From Cryptomeria japonica (taxonomy: Eukaryota; Streptophyta; Pinopsida; Cupressales; Cupressaceae): 64,000 bases of DNA. The stretch is from assembly GCF_030272615.1 (NCBI RefSeq), contig NC_081405.1, positions 647,964,920 through 648,028,919 of the forward strand. Reading direction: 5' to 3'. Each line of letters starts with the position of its first letter. The first letter of the stretch is position 1. The notes under the pieces are model-generated. The model saw only the letters and a program-made list of their open reading frames with translations, did no database searches and was not told the origin of the DNA. The translations under genes and the position numbers were made by a program. Shown piece after piece: positions 1-11,433 of the stretch.

Positions 1-1698
1 AAGTTGAAAATAGTGTTATATTACATATGGATATGTACAAGAAGTTTTTGAGGGAAGTAGTCAATGAAATTCTAAATGAGCTATTTAAAAGACTAGAAGC
101 AAGAAGACAAACAGTAATAGAACTAGATAAGAAAATAAAAATTTAAAAGCTACTTGCTATATATCCGGTAAACTCACTCAAAGAAATTGATGACCTAATT
201 GCTCAAGCCAACCGGACAGTATTTTCTACTACACATTGACACATTGCTTTAATGGTAGGAAGAATTAATGAAGTGACTGAGGAGACATAAAATGGATGGG
301 ATATATTCCTAGTTGAGAAAGAAAAACAAGAAGAGTACAGGAATCCCAAACCCATAAAAGTTTATCAGAAAGATAGAGACAAGAGTAAAGGTAAAGTTGG
401 TGGACCACCTAGTATCAAGGTTAGAGACAACTTACCCCCACCTCCTTTGATTACTCCACCAATAAAAACAATAGCTACAAAAGGTCAACCGGTAGCTGAG
501 AGTATGGATGTAGAGGATAATAATCATAATACTGAAGTCTTATATACTATGGATGTTGATACTCAAAATATTGACATAGTGGTAGACAAAGATACAACTG
601 ATAAGACTGATATGGCTAGTGAGCCTCTGGTAGCTGAGGAAACTAATAACACACAAACTGGCAAAAGATAAAGAGAAAAAGGTAGAGACTCAGACACAGA
701 CTAAGACAATGCAACATACAGAGAAACAAATAGAGCAAAAGGCTATGGAACAGCAACAACAACAACAACAACAACATGAATAGGAACATAAGGAAATAGA
801 GCCACTGGCAACTAGTGAAGTAGAAAAACCATTGCTTAAAGAAATGCAGACACAAATAGACCTACCAGAGGTTAATAAAAGCTTGGTTACTTCCACTGGT
901 ACTTAGATTGTTGATTCATCATTGGGCTTCAAATCAACTAGTGTAACTGAGGTACTTTTAGATTTAATCAAGAAGATAACTGACTGTAGCTCACAAGCTT
1001 ACGAGGCAATTGATGATACCATACCAATTTTGAAGGTAATTGCTCCCAATTGTAATATAGACAATAAAGATTCTTTAGGACAACTTGATACACTATGTAA
1101 ATATATCATAGAAAACATTAAGAAAGTAAAGGAAGAGTCACTAAAGGATAAAGTAGAAGTTGAAAAATAGAAATTCTTTGATGAGCAAATAAAGAAGTGT
1201 AACAGAGATTTTGACACACTTCTACCAGAATTATGTAATTTATTGAAAGAGTACAAAAATTTGTACAAATATACCTATAAAACAAACTTTTTGACTGTAG
1301 ATATAGACAAGAAGATGAGCAAGGTATAGGATGAGATCAATAAACTTGCAGATAGTTTTGTCAACTCACCTGATACGCTATCAGTTCTTGAGGAAAAGAT
1401 AACAAATTTTGAAGAAGAATTACTTAAATTGGAAACAGAGAAAGAAAGAATAGTGAATAAGGAAAAGCATTTGAGATCAAAACTAAGTCCAAGAATGGAC
1501 TATCTAGCATCACTACGAAAGGAAGTATCTGAGGCACTAATATAGGGAAAGAAAACACCAATAGAGAATTTGCAGCATCTCACCGATACAATGAAGAGAA
1601 CAAAGACAACAATAAAGGATAGCCAAAAGTTTATGGATAGTATAAAATTGATTTTGGGAGATCTTTTTCAAATTGTAACCACCCGGTTACAAGGTTGA
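1..1698 (+). pseudogene. Element A ORF2, C-terminal part (decayed)
   Basis: This is the C-terminal part of the same unknown ORF2 protein found complete in element D (36282-39697); it aligns to about 37864-39697 of D. Shared blocks include a helical segment with YKKFL and RLEARR, the KVYxKDRDK lysine-rich stretch, a Pro-rich LPPPP link, and a conserved helical block at 940-1110 (TEVLLDxIKKIT, AIDDTIPIL, DNKDSLGQLDTL). A CAA repeat at about 751-775 encodes a polyglutamine run that D lacks. In-frame stops and one frameshift between about 671 and 922 show it is dead. The N-terminal part, Gag and 5' LTR lie outside the window. Function is unknown; the predicted fold is mostly helical/coiled coil. 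There is no similarity to protease, RT, RNase H or integrase. Confidence 0.75.
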
Positions 1699-1716
1699 AA
1701 CTACAAACTCTACTGA

Positions 1717-1897
1717 CATCTTGACAACCTTTGTCATTGATGCCAAAGGGGGAGTAGTGGGATGAGAAAATTCAAATCACCAAAATCATATGCTCAGGGG
1801 GAGCACACAAATTTTTGGTAACATTTTTGGACTTCACATTTTTGGATCATTTTTGACATTTCTCATGAGTGTTGCCATCAATGCCAAAGGGGGAGAT
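1717..1897 (+). promoter_or_regulatory. Element A 3' UTR with repeated GGGGGAG boxes and PPT
   Basis: Between the ORF2 stop and the 3' LTR are three purine boxes: AAAGGGGGAGTAG (about 1744), CAGGGGGAGCAC (about 1796) and the true PPT AAAGGGGGAGATTG (about 1886-1899), which abuts the LTR start. The last box follows GTTGCCATCAATGCCA (1871-1886), which is complementary to the LTR at 1947-1962. By analogy with LTR elements the final box primes plus-strand DNA synthesis. The role of the upstream boxes is unknown. Confidence 0.7.
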
Positions 1898-2102
1898 TGT
1901 TGGCATATGCACACTCCAATGAGACATTATATGTGATTGAAGATTTTGTCATTGATGGCAACCTTGCAATCCTATGGCACCGACAAAGGCATTTTACCAG
2001 CATTAGCAGATCACACTCTACACTGGCACTCAGGACACTGACACCAACACAGAAGAAATGAAGCATACCGGCATAGAGGCCAACAAGATTTTGTTATATT
2101 AT
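1898..2102 (+). repeat. Element A 3' LTR, left portion
   Basis: Starts TGTTGGCATATG directly after the PPT and is homologous to the start of the element D LTRs (33999 and 39888). It is interrupted after 2102 by element B and resumes at 11434. The two parts sum to 795 bp, close to the 804-805 bp of the D LTRs, so A and D belong to one family. Confidence 0.85.
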
Positions 2103-4633
2103 TGTGTGGGGGAAAAAGTGACACTAAGAAAACATGCCCTAATCTCACTTTCAATCACACACTTGTGGAATGCGAAAGAGCCTAGAGGTATCAAACAATT
2201 GGATACTTCTTTTTGTGGAAGAGAGAGCCACGGGCTACCTATTAGGATTTCTATTCCTTTGTTGCAAATGATAGATAGAATGATGTAAGTTCAATCCCTA
2301 ACCCTAAAGTGCAAGTATGAACTAATAGCAAGATTTGCAGAATTGAGATTAAACAATGGAAAGTTGTAAACACAAGGACAAGGCAAGAATGCAAATGCAT
2401 ACCCAGTGTTAAAATCTGAGTGAAAATGTTCGAGACGGGGGCATAGGCACCACTGTCCTGATTCTGCTCCTGAAACTGTTGTTTTGCAACCTGAAAAGCT
2501 GTCGGAAATGCTGAAAACTTGTTGTCTGACAGAGGGACCAAGGCGCCTAGCGCCCCTGTCCTGGCAGGACCAGGGCGCCCCACACCCCTGTCCTAGTCTT
2601 TTACTCTAAAATTTGGTGTGGAGTGCTGTCTCGGCCTGCTTCTCCTAGATCTGCAACCTGCGGCGTTATCCGAATCCCGAAACCTGCACTTATATCTGAA
2701 AAGGTATGGTGGGCGGCTATATAGGGTTTTGCCTTAGTCAAACCCCCACTTCGGTGATTTCCACCTCCATGAATAGCCAAGTTGTATTGTAAAAGTAATG
2801 TGTGTGCAGACCTTGTGTGTGTGCAATGTAAGGAAGTTAAGTAGCGGAAACAACTTCCTACACTAACCTTGAGAGGAGGGTAATGCAAAACTTTTTCAGA
2901 TCGTTACAACAGTTACAGAAAATAGAAATAGATATAATAGCATTCATACCACAACATAGTGATTTACGTGGGGAAAACCCTTTTGGGAGAAAAACCCCAC
3001 ACTCCAAAAGCAGCTCAATATTTTATTCAACAATCAAAAACAAATTACAACATACTTGCAGAGCAAGCTCTTCGCAGGAGTACCACTAATCAGAGATTTA
3101 GAGGAAACTCAATAGCCATAAGACTCTCTTACACCCAACCTCTATCTCACACACCTCATAAATAGGAGATACAATACAGAAAACCGTCAAACGGTATTAC
3201 AAAACCATGGGCTAAAACCACCCAATAAGGTGTAGCCGACCTTATCTCCCTTCTAGATGCCCTATGACATGTTAAAGCACACATCAACATGTGTCACTCC
3301 CTTTTACATCTCATTTATGTATCCGATACAAATTATTTTTCCTATTTCAGGAGTACAAACTTCTGGAGGCCATAACTTGAGAACTGGGTGTCCGATTGAT
3401 GAACCGTTTGAAGCACCGAAAAGCTTGCAAAGTGCTCTATCACCTTGTAACCCACTGCATCGGTTATGACCACTTTTCAGGGTGTTTTGGAGCCTCTAAA
3501 ACCCCCAAAATTAAGTTTAAACATTTTATCGCACCCCTCCAAGATGAAAACTTTAATATCTTCAAAACTAGCTATGACCTTGCGACGCAACTTTACCGGA
3601 ATGCTTATCTAGCCAACCAGAAGCTGCAGGGAGAGTTTTGCACCATTTCGTGCTCAAATGAAAACTTACTATAAATAGTAACCTCGTATAAATGCAAGGT
3701 TGAGACACCATTTTTCCCAACATGCAAGATCCTAAAATGCAAGTAAGCAAACTAGAGCAACCTAGAAAGTAAACCCTAATTGCTTGTAAATGACAATGTA
3801 AATGCTCTAAATCAAGATGCAAAGTGATCTAAAGCATGAATAAGTGATATATTGAAGCTTATGCAAAGACATGAAAATAACATGAAATCATACCCAATCC
3901 GAAGGGAGGGGTACAAGCCAATCTTCAGTTGATAATCTCCTATTGCTCTTCAATGTCTTCCAATCCCTAAATGGATGAATGAAATTGATAAATTCTTGAT
4001 AGATGGATGTTGAATGTTGTTGAAGTCTTCAAAGATCTGCTCTTTTGCGGCATATGAGGTTCCTGAAAACAAAATTTGGATCCTTTCAAATGAAGAAAGA
4101 GAGCTCTTATATATGAAACCCTAGGTCGTAATTTCATCTTTTGGCTGACCTAGAGATTGAATCTCCCGCCAATTTCTTGGGGTTAAGCTTTATTTTATGA
4201 TTGGATTGTGCTCCTAAAATTTCAGGAAAAATGTCCAGGACCATGTGCACTCCGGGCGCCACGGTCCCGACGACTTTTCACCAAATTTTTAGGGCCGTCA
4301 AATATGATGATTTTAGAGAGAATCCCAAAGTTACAGGTGACTTCAAGATGTTTTGACCCCCGAAATCAAGCCCCCAAGTTCAAAATAGGACTTAATTAGG
4401 GTTTTTGATTAAATGATGTATTGGAGGAATAAAATGGAAAGGGCACACTTTAATGAAAGGGCCCAACTTTATGATGTGGAAGATGATGAAATAGAACCTT
4501 AGACCTAATTAATTTAATTAATTAAGTGCTAAAGGGGAAATGCAATGCAAAATACAAAATGTGCCAAGGTGGGTGCTAAAATAGGTGTGAAATTGTACCA
4601 CCCTATCAAGTGCGTACAATTTACGACGCTACA
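2103..4633 (-). repeat. Element B 3' LTR (contains S1)
   Basis: Homologous throughout to 9799-11428 except for the S1 insertion. Read on the minus strand it begins TGTAGCGTCG and ends CCCCCACACA. It has a TATA-like TATATAAG on the minus strand (plus 4105-4112) and three copies of the GC-rich GGACC hairpin (2535-2561, 2567-2593, 4238-4267). Confidence 0.88.
2827..3723 (-). mobile_element. S1: solo LTR inserted in the element B 3' LTR
   Basis: 897 bp bounded by TGCAA at 2822-2826 and 3724-3728, with TG...CA ends (TGTAAGGAAG at left, CCCAACA at right on the plus strand). The sequence is absent from the paired LTR of B at 10521, which proves it is an insertion. The minus strand is the likely sense: it starts TGTTGGGAAAAATGG and later carries GGGTTTTCCCCACG, a block like the one near the 3' end of Copia-type LTRs here. 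No internal region, PBS or PPT is present, so it is a solo LTR. No coding capacity. Confidence 0.8.
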
Positions 4634-4650
4634 TTTAGCCCCCACTTTAG
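4634..4650 (-). promoter_or_regulatory. Element B polypurine tract
   Basis: On the minus strand this reads TAAAGTGGGGGCTAAA and abuts the 3' LTR start TGTAGCG. It is nearly the same as the element G tract (AAAGTGGGGGCAAAA, 53458-53472), which supports a shared lineage. Inferred primer for plus-strand synthesis. Confidence 0.75.
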
Positions 4651-6630
4651 TGGTCATATGAACACTACGTGCATATGCAAGCTAAAGTACAGAAAAGTAA
4701 GCATTATTTGAAAAAGGATATATCCATAAGTCTGTCGAACGAAGCCCCCAGCGGTATCTGCAGTACACAGTTAGGAACCGCACCCTACAAAACACACGTT
4801 AGATCACAAAATCACCTAATGCTTACTAAGGAAGGTGATGAAAATTCAAGGGTAGCTATATGCCCCCCCCTGTTTCGGCTTGCTAATTTTAGTGAGTTGA
4901 AACAGGGTATCATGTTTACCACTTCGAATTGTTAAAGAATATTGATGACAAATGCTCACAAGAAGATTTGATATGAGATCAAAAACTAATGGAGAATAAT
5001 TTGGTAAGAAAGAGGACTAAACCTCAATTCCAACACAACAAAGAGTGTGAGGATTTGGGAGTTCTCTAACATAAGATGAAGGATGTAAATGGAAACAAAA
5101 TGCAAAGAGAAGAAAAGAAAGGAAAAAAGCATGAATACACACATTGGTGATCCATGAGAAGAATAGTGAGAGAGAAAACATGGAATTCTCACCCCTAGAT
5201 CTTGTCTAGGTGATCCATGGAAAAAGGACATGGAAAACTAGCCCCTAGAGTCTGTCTAGGTGATCCATGTAAGGGAGGAGAGTGAGAAAGTCTAGCCTTG
5301 TGCCGCTAGTTCCACTCAACCTCGTGCATGTGTGTGTAAGTGAGGTTAGAAGCACCTCATAGGAGTCTATGCTCGAGTATGCTACAACCTGTATATGTAT
5401 AGTACAAAAGTGTGACATCTCGCTCTAAGAGTCTATGCTCTGGTTCCAAGAATAATCACCTTGCATAAAATAAAAATGGAGACATCTCGCTCTAAGAGTC
5501 TGTGCTCTGGTTCCGAGAATGACCCATTGCTCAAAAAGTGTAATGTTTATGTCATAAGCAAAGTAGAACAAGGATACCTACCTTCATCACAAAAGAAGAT
5601 ACCCCAAAAATGCAACAATGTCATAGATCCAAGCAAGAGAGTTTTGCACTCTTTAAGCAAGGATAAGATAGTTGAAAAGGGATATCTTGTAGTATGTGTA
5701 AAGGAGATCCTTAGAGGAGAAGAGATCTTTGTACAAAAGACACCTATCCTCAAGAGGAATTGTCTTAGACAAATATAACATCTTCTAGAATAAGACAAAG
5801 ATGAGAATGCAATATTTCCTTCTTTTGCGAGGTGAAAGTGCTTCTTAATGAAGGATGATTCTCTTTTTAACCCGATTGGGAGAGTGAATTCATTATGGAT
5901 GTATTTTACCAAGTGCAAAAGAGGTTGTAGTCAAGGACTTACACCTCTTGTAGGAGAGAATCCTTGAACAAACAACAACAACTGCATACAAGGAATAACA
6001 TCAAGTAATAAAGTTCACACCATCCATGAAATAGGAAAAAGTGGATCCTTAGATAAAAATAAGGAGAGATCATTGCCTCCCAAGAATAAGGACAATGAGA
6101 AGGACTTACACAATCTTCTAGGGAGAGATTTAGACATAAGAAAAATGTACTACATACTCACATGAGTTCATGCAAGCAAGACATTAGTGTATGTAAAATG
6201 CTCCTCACAAGAAGTGGGTAGGATAAGAAAGAGGATACACATCTTCTCCCATATCTAGGAAAAGAGAATTCTAAAGAAAAGATGATCAATATTTCCACAC
6301 TATTATCCCAAAGGGAAATTTTAACCATAAAAAGAAGAGATGTATGAAATCACTCTTGTCCCCATAGGAACAAGAGATAACATAGAAAATTAGGCTATTA
6401 TGTTGCTTCAAAAATATGATTGCACTTGAAATTGTACCATCATGAATGACAATGAACCCCCAGTAAATGAGCTACCAATGTCACATAATGATGAGCAACA
6501 TAATAGCCATTAATGTTATTTAAAGACATGATAGATTGAATGAGGTATTTGAATATGAAATGCTAAATGCTCAACTATAAGTGAGATCAAAAACATGTAT
6601 AAAATTGAAGAAGAAAAGTCACAAGAAATC
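4651..6630 (-). other. Element B noncoding 3' region with local tandem repeats
   Basis: About 2 kb between the polyprotein frame and the PPT; RT and integrase would be expected here in an autonomous element, but I see no trace of them. It holds a 50-bp imperfect tandem repeat (units near 5178 and 5228, sharing GTCTAGGTGATCCATG) and a 67-bp spaced repeat (5414 and 5481, sharing GACATCTCGCTCTAAGAGTC). Short open frames here show no recognisable family. Confidence 0.6.
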
Positions 6631-9595
6631 TTAGAAGAGGGATGAGTGTAATTTTATTAGAGCCTTATCCTTGGGGGAAAGGACTTTATGATGAATAGGA
6701 GATAAAGATTCATAAGTGGATTTAGAAATTTGAAGGGATTCATAAAGAGATTTGTTCATTGCCAAGATTTCCTTATGAGGGGAATGAGAGTTGATAGAAG
6801 TAGAAGATGATTTAGTTGAAGTGAGATCATCATCACTACTAAATATAGCATTCACATTGAGAGATCATCTTTTAGATGCTTTGGCAAGCTTAGAAATATT
6901 ATATCCAAGTCCAAATGAATATTCATGCATGTTATGTTCTAAAGGAACTTTAATTCCTTGTTCATTTGTGCCACAACCATTTCCACTATAGCCACTCTTA
7001 GCCAGAATGTGAAAACCATGACCATAAAGGGATGCTAAATCAGAGAGAGATGGAGATCCCCCATAGGTCTCAGTGCTATTTGTATTAGAGGAAGATGTTG
7101 AAGAGTTATTTGAATCGTAGGTAGCCACAAAGTTGTTACTAAATTGCTTAGACAAAGTGGGCTTTTCTTTAGTTTCTTCCTTAGATTTTCCCTTCTCAAT
7201 CTTAGGCACTCTATATTCTCCTACGAATGTAGGGTTAAAGTCTAAAGATCCCTAATCATCATCTAAGAGAGCCTTCTCAGGATCAAAAGCCTTTTCATGT
7301 GTAGATTCAAGTTGAGAAGAATCTTCTTCAAGAATTTCAGACTCATCCAAAGAATTCTGATTATCAGAGGGTGATGATTCATCCATAGGTATCTTGTTTA
7401 AAGAGTCATCACTAGGAGAGGAAGGTTTAGAAGAAATCCCTTTGGAAGTAGATGTTTGCAAACAAGCTTGAAAATTAGTATCACCTATCAAGGTATATGT
7501 CTTATTGTTATAAATAAATTTAACTTGTCTATGCAATGTAGAGGGGACAACTTGCATAATGTGAATCCAAGGTCTCCCTAATAACAAGTTGTATGTTAGA
7601 TTTCCTGACATAACATGGATAGGAGTAGGCAAAGTAACATGTCCCACTGTGATGGGTAAGGTGATAATACCTAATGAAGACTTAGCCACATTATCAAAGC
7701 CTCGAATGGGATGAGAGTCAGACTCAATAAGGGATGTATCCACATTCATCTTATGCAATAGATTAATGCTACACACATTAAGGCTAGAGCCATTATCTAC
7801 CAGTTTTCATCTTATAGCAGTGTCATTTATGATAACCACAATCATCAAGGGATCATATTGATGTTGAATTTCACTAGTAGGCAATTCATCTTGAGTAAAC
7901 ACAATTTGAGCTTTAGGATTCATCACAGACTTAACTAAAGACACTATATTACTAGATGTATTAGGTGGAGGAACATTCAAATCTTTCAAGGCATCTTGTA
8001 ACATTCCATGATGAGTGGAAGAAGTTTGGATCAAATCCCAAAGGGATATCTTAGCAGGGGTAGCTTTAAGTTGTTCTATGAGATCATATTCCTTACCAAG
8101 AACTTGTGAAATACGAGGAGCTTGAGGAAGAATAGGTTGGGAAGGAGGAAGTGAAGTTGGGATAACTGGAGGAGGATTAGGTTGCCTATTATTTCTTGTG
8201 TTATAGGTATGAGCAACCACATTATAACTCTCTCTAGTTAGTTGCTTAGCATACTCCTAAGGGCTCTTAGAAGAATAACCTCCTTGCACAATAATAATAG
8301 GTTTCTTAGGAGTGCAAAAAGAATCATTAGCATAACCACCTTGAACCACTAAGATAGGCTTATTTAGAGGTTGAGAATTTTGAGAAAGACAAGCACCTTG
8401 GAAAGTGAAGAGAGGTTTGTTAGGTGTTTCATTCACATGTATCAAATTGATTGAGGATGGTTTATAGGAATGAACAAAAGTGTTGGAAGAATTATTGATA
8501 GTCTTCTCTTGCACTAAAATCTTATCATGGATTAAATCAATTTTAGGAGAGAGACAAGGGGTAGGCATTGATGTTCTAGTAGGAAGAGTAATACTAGGAA
8601 AGGTCATATCATCCTCTATCATCAAAGGATCTACATGGGGAATAAACTCTCTAGGAGAAGGATCAACATTACTCTCTAAAGTCTCACTTTTGAGAGGGAG
8701 ATCTTTGAAAGAGATGTTAACCATCTTGCTTTGAACTAGGGTTTCCTTATGAGTAGAACCAAGTTGATTTTTAGAGGGAGAATAATTGAGATTCAAGGAA
8801 GGTGAGAAACTATCAAGGGAGTTTTCAATCTTGATTTCATCCCCTTTGGCTGGGGTTCTCTCATGGGATAGAGAATAATCTACACCTTCTTCTAATGGTT
8901 CATCCCAAATAGTGAAGTTGTTGAAAGGAATGTTTGAAGTATTGTCAATTTCAGGCGAGGAGATAACATTATTTATTAATTCTCATCCTTAGAGGGAGAG
9001 CATCAATAAATGTGTTAAACTCATCCTCTTTCCTCAAAATATGTTCAATATGATCTTTAGGGGAGAGAGAATTAAGGAAATTGCTTATTATTTCATCTTC
9101 TTTCTCTAAGGGATGCTTATGGGTAAGACCAACTTTAGGAGAAGGGTAAGCGTTTATCATTAATTCATCATCTCTAGTGGGAATTTTGTTGGAAAAGGAA
9201 ATGCCATCACTAGGAAATGTAGGGATAATGTCATCTTCTTGCACAAAAGGATCCTCATGAAGGGAGTGTTTTTAAGGAGACACAAAGTCATCAAGGGAAT
9301 CATCCAACAAAGCATGATCATATCTATTAAAAGGTTTATCTTTTGATTCAAAAGGAGACATCTCTTCATAGAGGGGATCATTGAAAACAACCATGTTACT
9401 AGATTTAGTGGAAGAGCTGATAGGAATGTGCCTTTGAGAGGAATCATTCGACTTATCTTTCTCATCACAACGAAATGGCATAGTAAAAATGTTTATGAGT
9501 TTTTGGTAAAATGAAGGTTTGGTATCTTTAGGGTTCAAAAACTCATCTAAAGTTTCATCTAATTCATCTTGGCTATGCAAATAAAAATCTGACAT
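6631..9595 (-). pseudogene. Element B polyprotein: acidic N-terminus, protease-like domain, G-patch
   Basis: Starts at ATG 9595 on the minus strand and runs about 988 codons with one frameshift near 8990 and in-frame stops near 9272, 8257, 7804, 7252 and 6862. Layout: an acidic, serine-rich N-terminus; three repeats of about 18 residues with KPxxxVQG (8257-8420); the block YDLIEQLKATPA (about 8090), also present in element F before its protease; an aspartic protease-like domain with LVDNGSSLNVC (about 7800) and LLLGRPWIH (about 7570); an acidic linker; a G-patch with SGYSGNGCGTNEQGI (6930-7010). The stop just before the protease active site is a Trp-to-TGA change. I see no CCHC knuckle and no Retrotrans_gag core. 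The retropepsin call rests on the DNG motif and the LLGRPW block shared with F. Confidence 0.7.
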
Positions 9596-9798
9596 TTTGA
9601 AATTGCATAAAACTTAAACACACAATGCAAAGAAACAAAGAAACACACTCTTTCTTTTCCCCTTTTTTTTTCTCTTTTTTTTTTCTTTTTTTCTTTTTGA
9701 AAATGAAACTTAAATGAAACACACTAAATCTAGATCTAGAACTAACAAATGTAATGCAAGAGAAAGCAATAATAAGATTCACGTCGGGTTCACCAAAA
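9596..9798 (-). promoter_or_regulatory. Element B leader with PBS and purine-rich stretch
   Basis: The PBS lies at 9778-9795; on the minus strand it reads TGGTGAACCCGACGTGAA, three bases after the LTR end. Element G has the same 18 bases after its 5' LTR (48112-48129). I cannot name the tRNA by eye. At about 9659-9700 the minus strand is almost pure A/G, an unusual polypurine stretch between PBS and start codon. Confidence 0.7.
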
Positions 9799-11428
9799 TG
9801 TGTGGGGGAAAAAGTGACACTAAGAAAACATGCCCTAATCTCACTTTCAATCACACACTTGTGGAATACGAAAGAGCCTAGAGGTATCACACAATTGGCT
9901 ACTTCTTTTTGTGGAAGAGAGAGCCATGGGCTACCTATTAGGATTTCTATTCCTTTGTTGCAAATGATAGATAGAATGATGTAAGTTCAATCCCTAACCC
10001 TAAAGTACAAGTATGAACTAATAGCAAGATTTGCAGAATTGAGATTAAACAATGGAAAGCTGTAAACACAAGGACAAGACAAGAATGCAAATGCATACCC
10101 GGTGTTAAAATCTGAGTGAAAATGTTCGAGATAGGGGCGTAGGCACCACTGTCCTGATTCTGCTCCTGAAACTATTATTTTGCAACTTGAAAAGTTGTCA
10201 GAAATGTTGAAAACTTGCTGTCTGATAGAGGGACCAGGGCGCCCAGCGCCCCTGTCCTGGTAGGACCAGGGCGCCCCACGCCCCTGTCCTAGTCTTTTAC
10301 TCTGAAATTTGGTGTGGAGTGCTATCTCGGCCTGCTTCTCCTGGATCTGCAACCTGCGGCGTCGTTCGAATCCCGAAACCTGCACTTATATCTGAAAAGG
10401 TATGGTGGGCGGCTATATAGGGTTTTTCCTTAGTCAAACCCCCACTTCAATGATTTCCACCTCTATGAATAGCCAAGTTGTATTGTAAAAGTAATGTGTG
10501 TGTAGACCTTGTGTGTGTGCAAGATCCTAAAATGCAAGTAAGCAAACTAGAGAAACCTAGAAAGTAAACCCTAATTGCTTGTAATTGACAATGTAAATGC
10601 TCTAAATCAAGATGCAAAGTGATCTAAAGCATGAATAAGTGATATATTGAAGCTTATGCAAAGACATGAAAACAACATGAAATCATACCCAATCCCGAGG
10701 GAGGGGTACAAGCCAATCTTCAGTCAGTAATCTCCTATTGCTCTTCAATGTCTTCCAAACCCTAAATGGACGAATGAAATTGATAAATGCTTGATAGATG
10801 GATGTTGAATGTTGTTGAAGTCTTCAAAGATCTACTCTTTCGCTGCATATGAGGTTCCTGAAAACAAAATTCGGATCCTTTTAAATGAAGAAAGAGAGCT
10901 CTTATATATGAAACCCTAGGTCATAATTTCATCTTTTGACTGACCTAGAGATTGAATCTCCCACCAATTTCTTGGGGTTAAGCTTTATTTTATGATTGGA
11001 TTGTGCTCCTGAAATTTCAAGAAAAATGTTTGGGACCATGTGCACTCTAGGTGCCATGGTCCCGACTACTTTTCACCAAATTTTCAGGGTCGTCGGATAT
11101 GATGATTTTAGAGAGAATCCCGAAGTTACAGGTGACTTTGAGATGTTTTGACCCCCGAAATCAAGCCCCCAAGTTCAAAATAGGACTTAATTAGGGTTTT
11201 TGATTAATTGATGTATTGGAGGAATAAAATGGAAAGGGCACACTTTAATGAAAGGGCCCAACTTTATGATGTGGAAGATGATGAAATAGAACCTTAGACC
11301 TAATTAATTTAATTAATTAAGTGATAAAGGGGAAATGCAATGCAAAATACAAAATGTGCCAAGGCAGGTGCTAAACTAGGTGTGAAATTGTACCACCCTA
11401 GCAAGTGCATACAATTTACGACGCTACA
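9799..11428 (-). repeat. Element B 5' LTR
   Basis: 1630 bp, ending TGTGTGGGGG on the plus strand at 9799 next to the PBS, with outer end ...GACGCTACA at 11428 followed by the TSD ATTAT. It is uninterrupted, unlike its partner at 2103-4633. It contains GGACC hairpins at 10231-10257, 10263-10289 and 11033-11062. Confidence 0.88.
10901..10908 (-). promoter_or_regulatory. TATA-like box in element B 5' LTR
   Basis: Minus strand TATATAAG, 3' of GAAACC/CCTAGG-type sequence. It is also present in the 3' LTR at 4105-4112. The location inside the LTR and the minus orientation fit a promoter for the element; this is inferred from sequence only. Confidence 0.4.
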
Positions 11429-11433
11429 ATTAT

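Larger units (their letters stand above)
2103..11428 (-). mobile_element. Element B: Ty3/gypsy-like LTR retrotransposon without RT or integrase
   Basis: Complete element on the minus strand. ATTAT occurs at 2098-2102 and 11429-11433 as TSD. In element orientation the 5' LTR is 9799-11428, PBS 9778-9795, a single polyprotein frame 9595-6631, PPT 4634-4650 and 3' LTR 2103-4633. The 3' LTR is longer only because it contains S1; without S1 and its TSD copy the two LTRs are 1629 and 1630 bp. The polyprotein has a protease-like domain and a G-patch, but nothing resembling RT, RNase H or integrase. The internal region ends with 2 kb of noncoding DNA. It would depend on another element for reverse transcription and integration. 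It is inserted in the 3' LTR of element A. Confidence 0.9.

Noticed and set aside
643-896. Minus-strand open frame with a run of cysteines or leucines
   Set aside because: It is the antisense of the CAA repeat that encodes polyglutamine in element A ORF2; no independent support.
2827-3723. S1 as a complete small non-autonomous element (TRIM)
   Set aside because: I found no two terminal repeats, PBS or PPT inside the 897 bp; a solo LTR is simpler.
4669-5778. Short plus-strand frames in the element B 3' region as genes
   Set aside because: Antisense to the element, no family resemblance, and composition as in the surrounding noncoding repeats.
9573-9890. Minus-strand frame with a Lys-rich stretch upstream of the element B polyprotein
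   Set aside because: It crosses the PBS and LTR border and the lysines come from the A/G-rich leader; not a gene.
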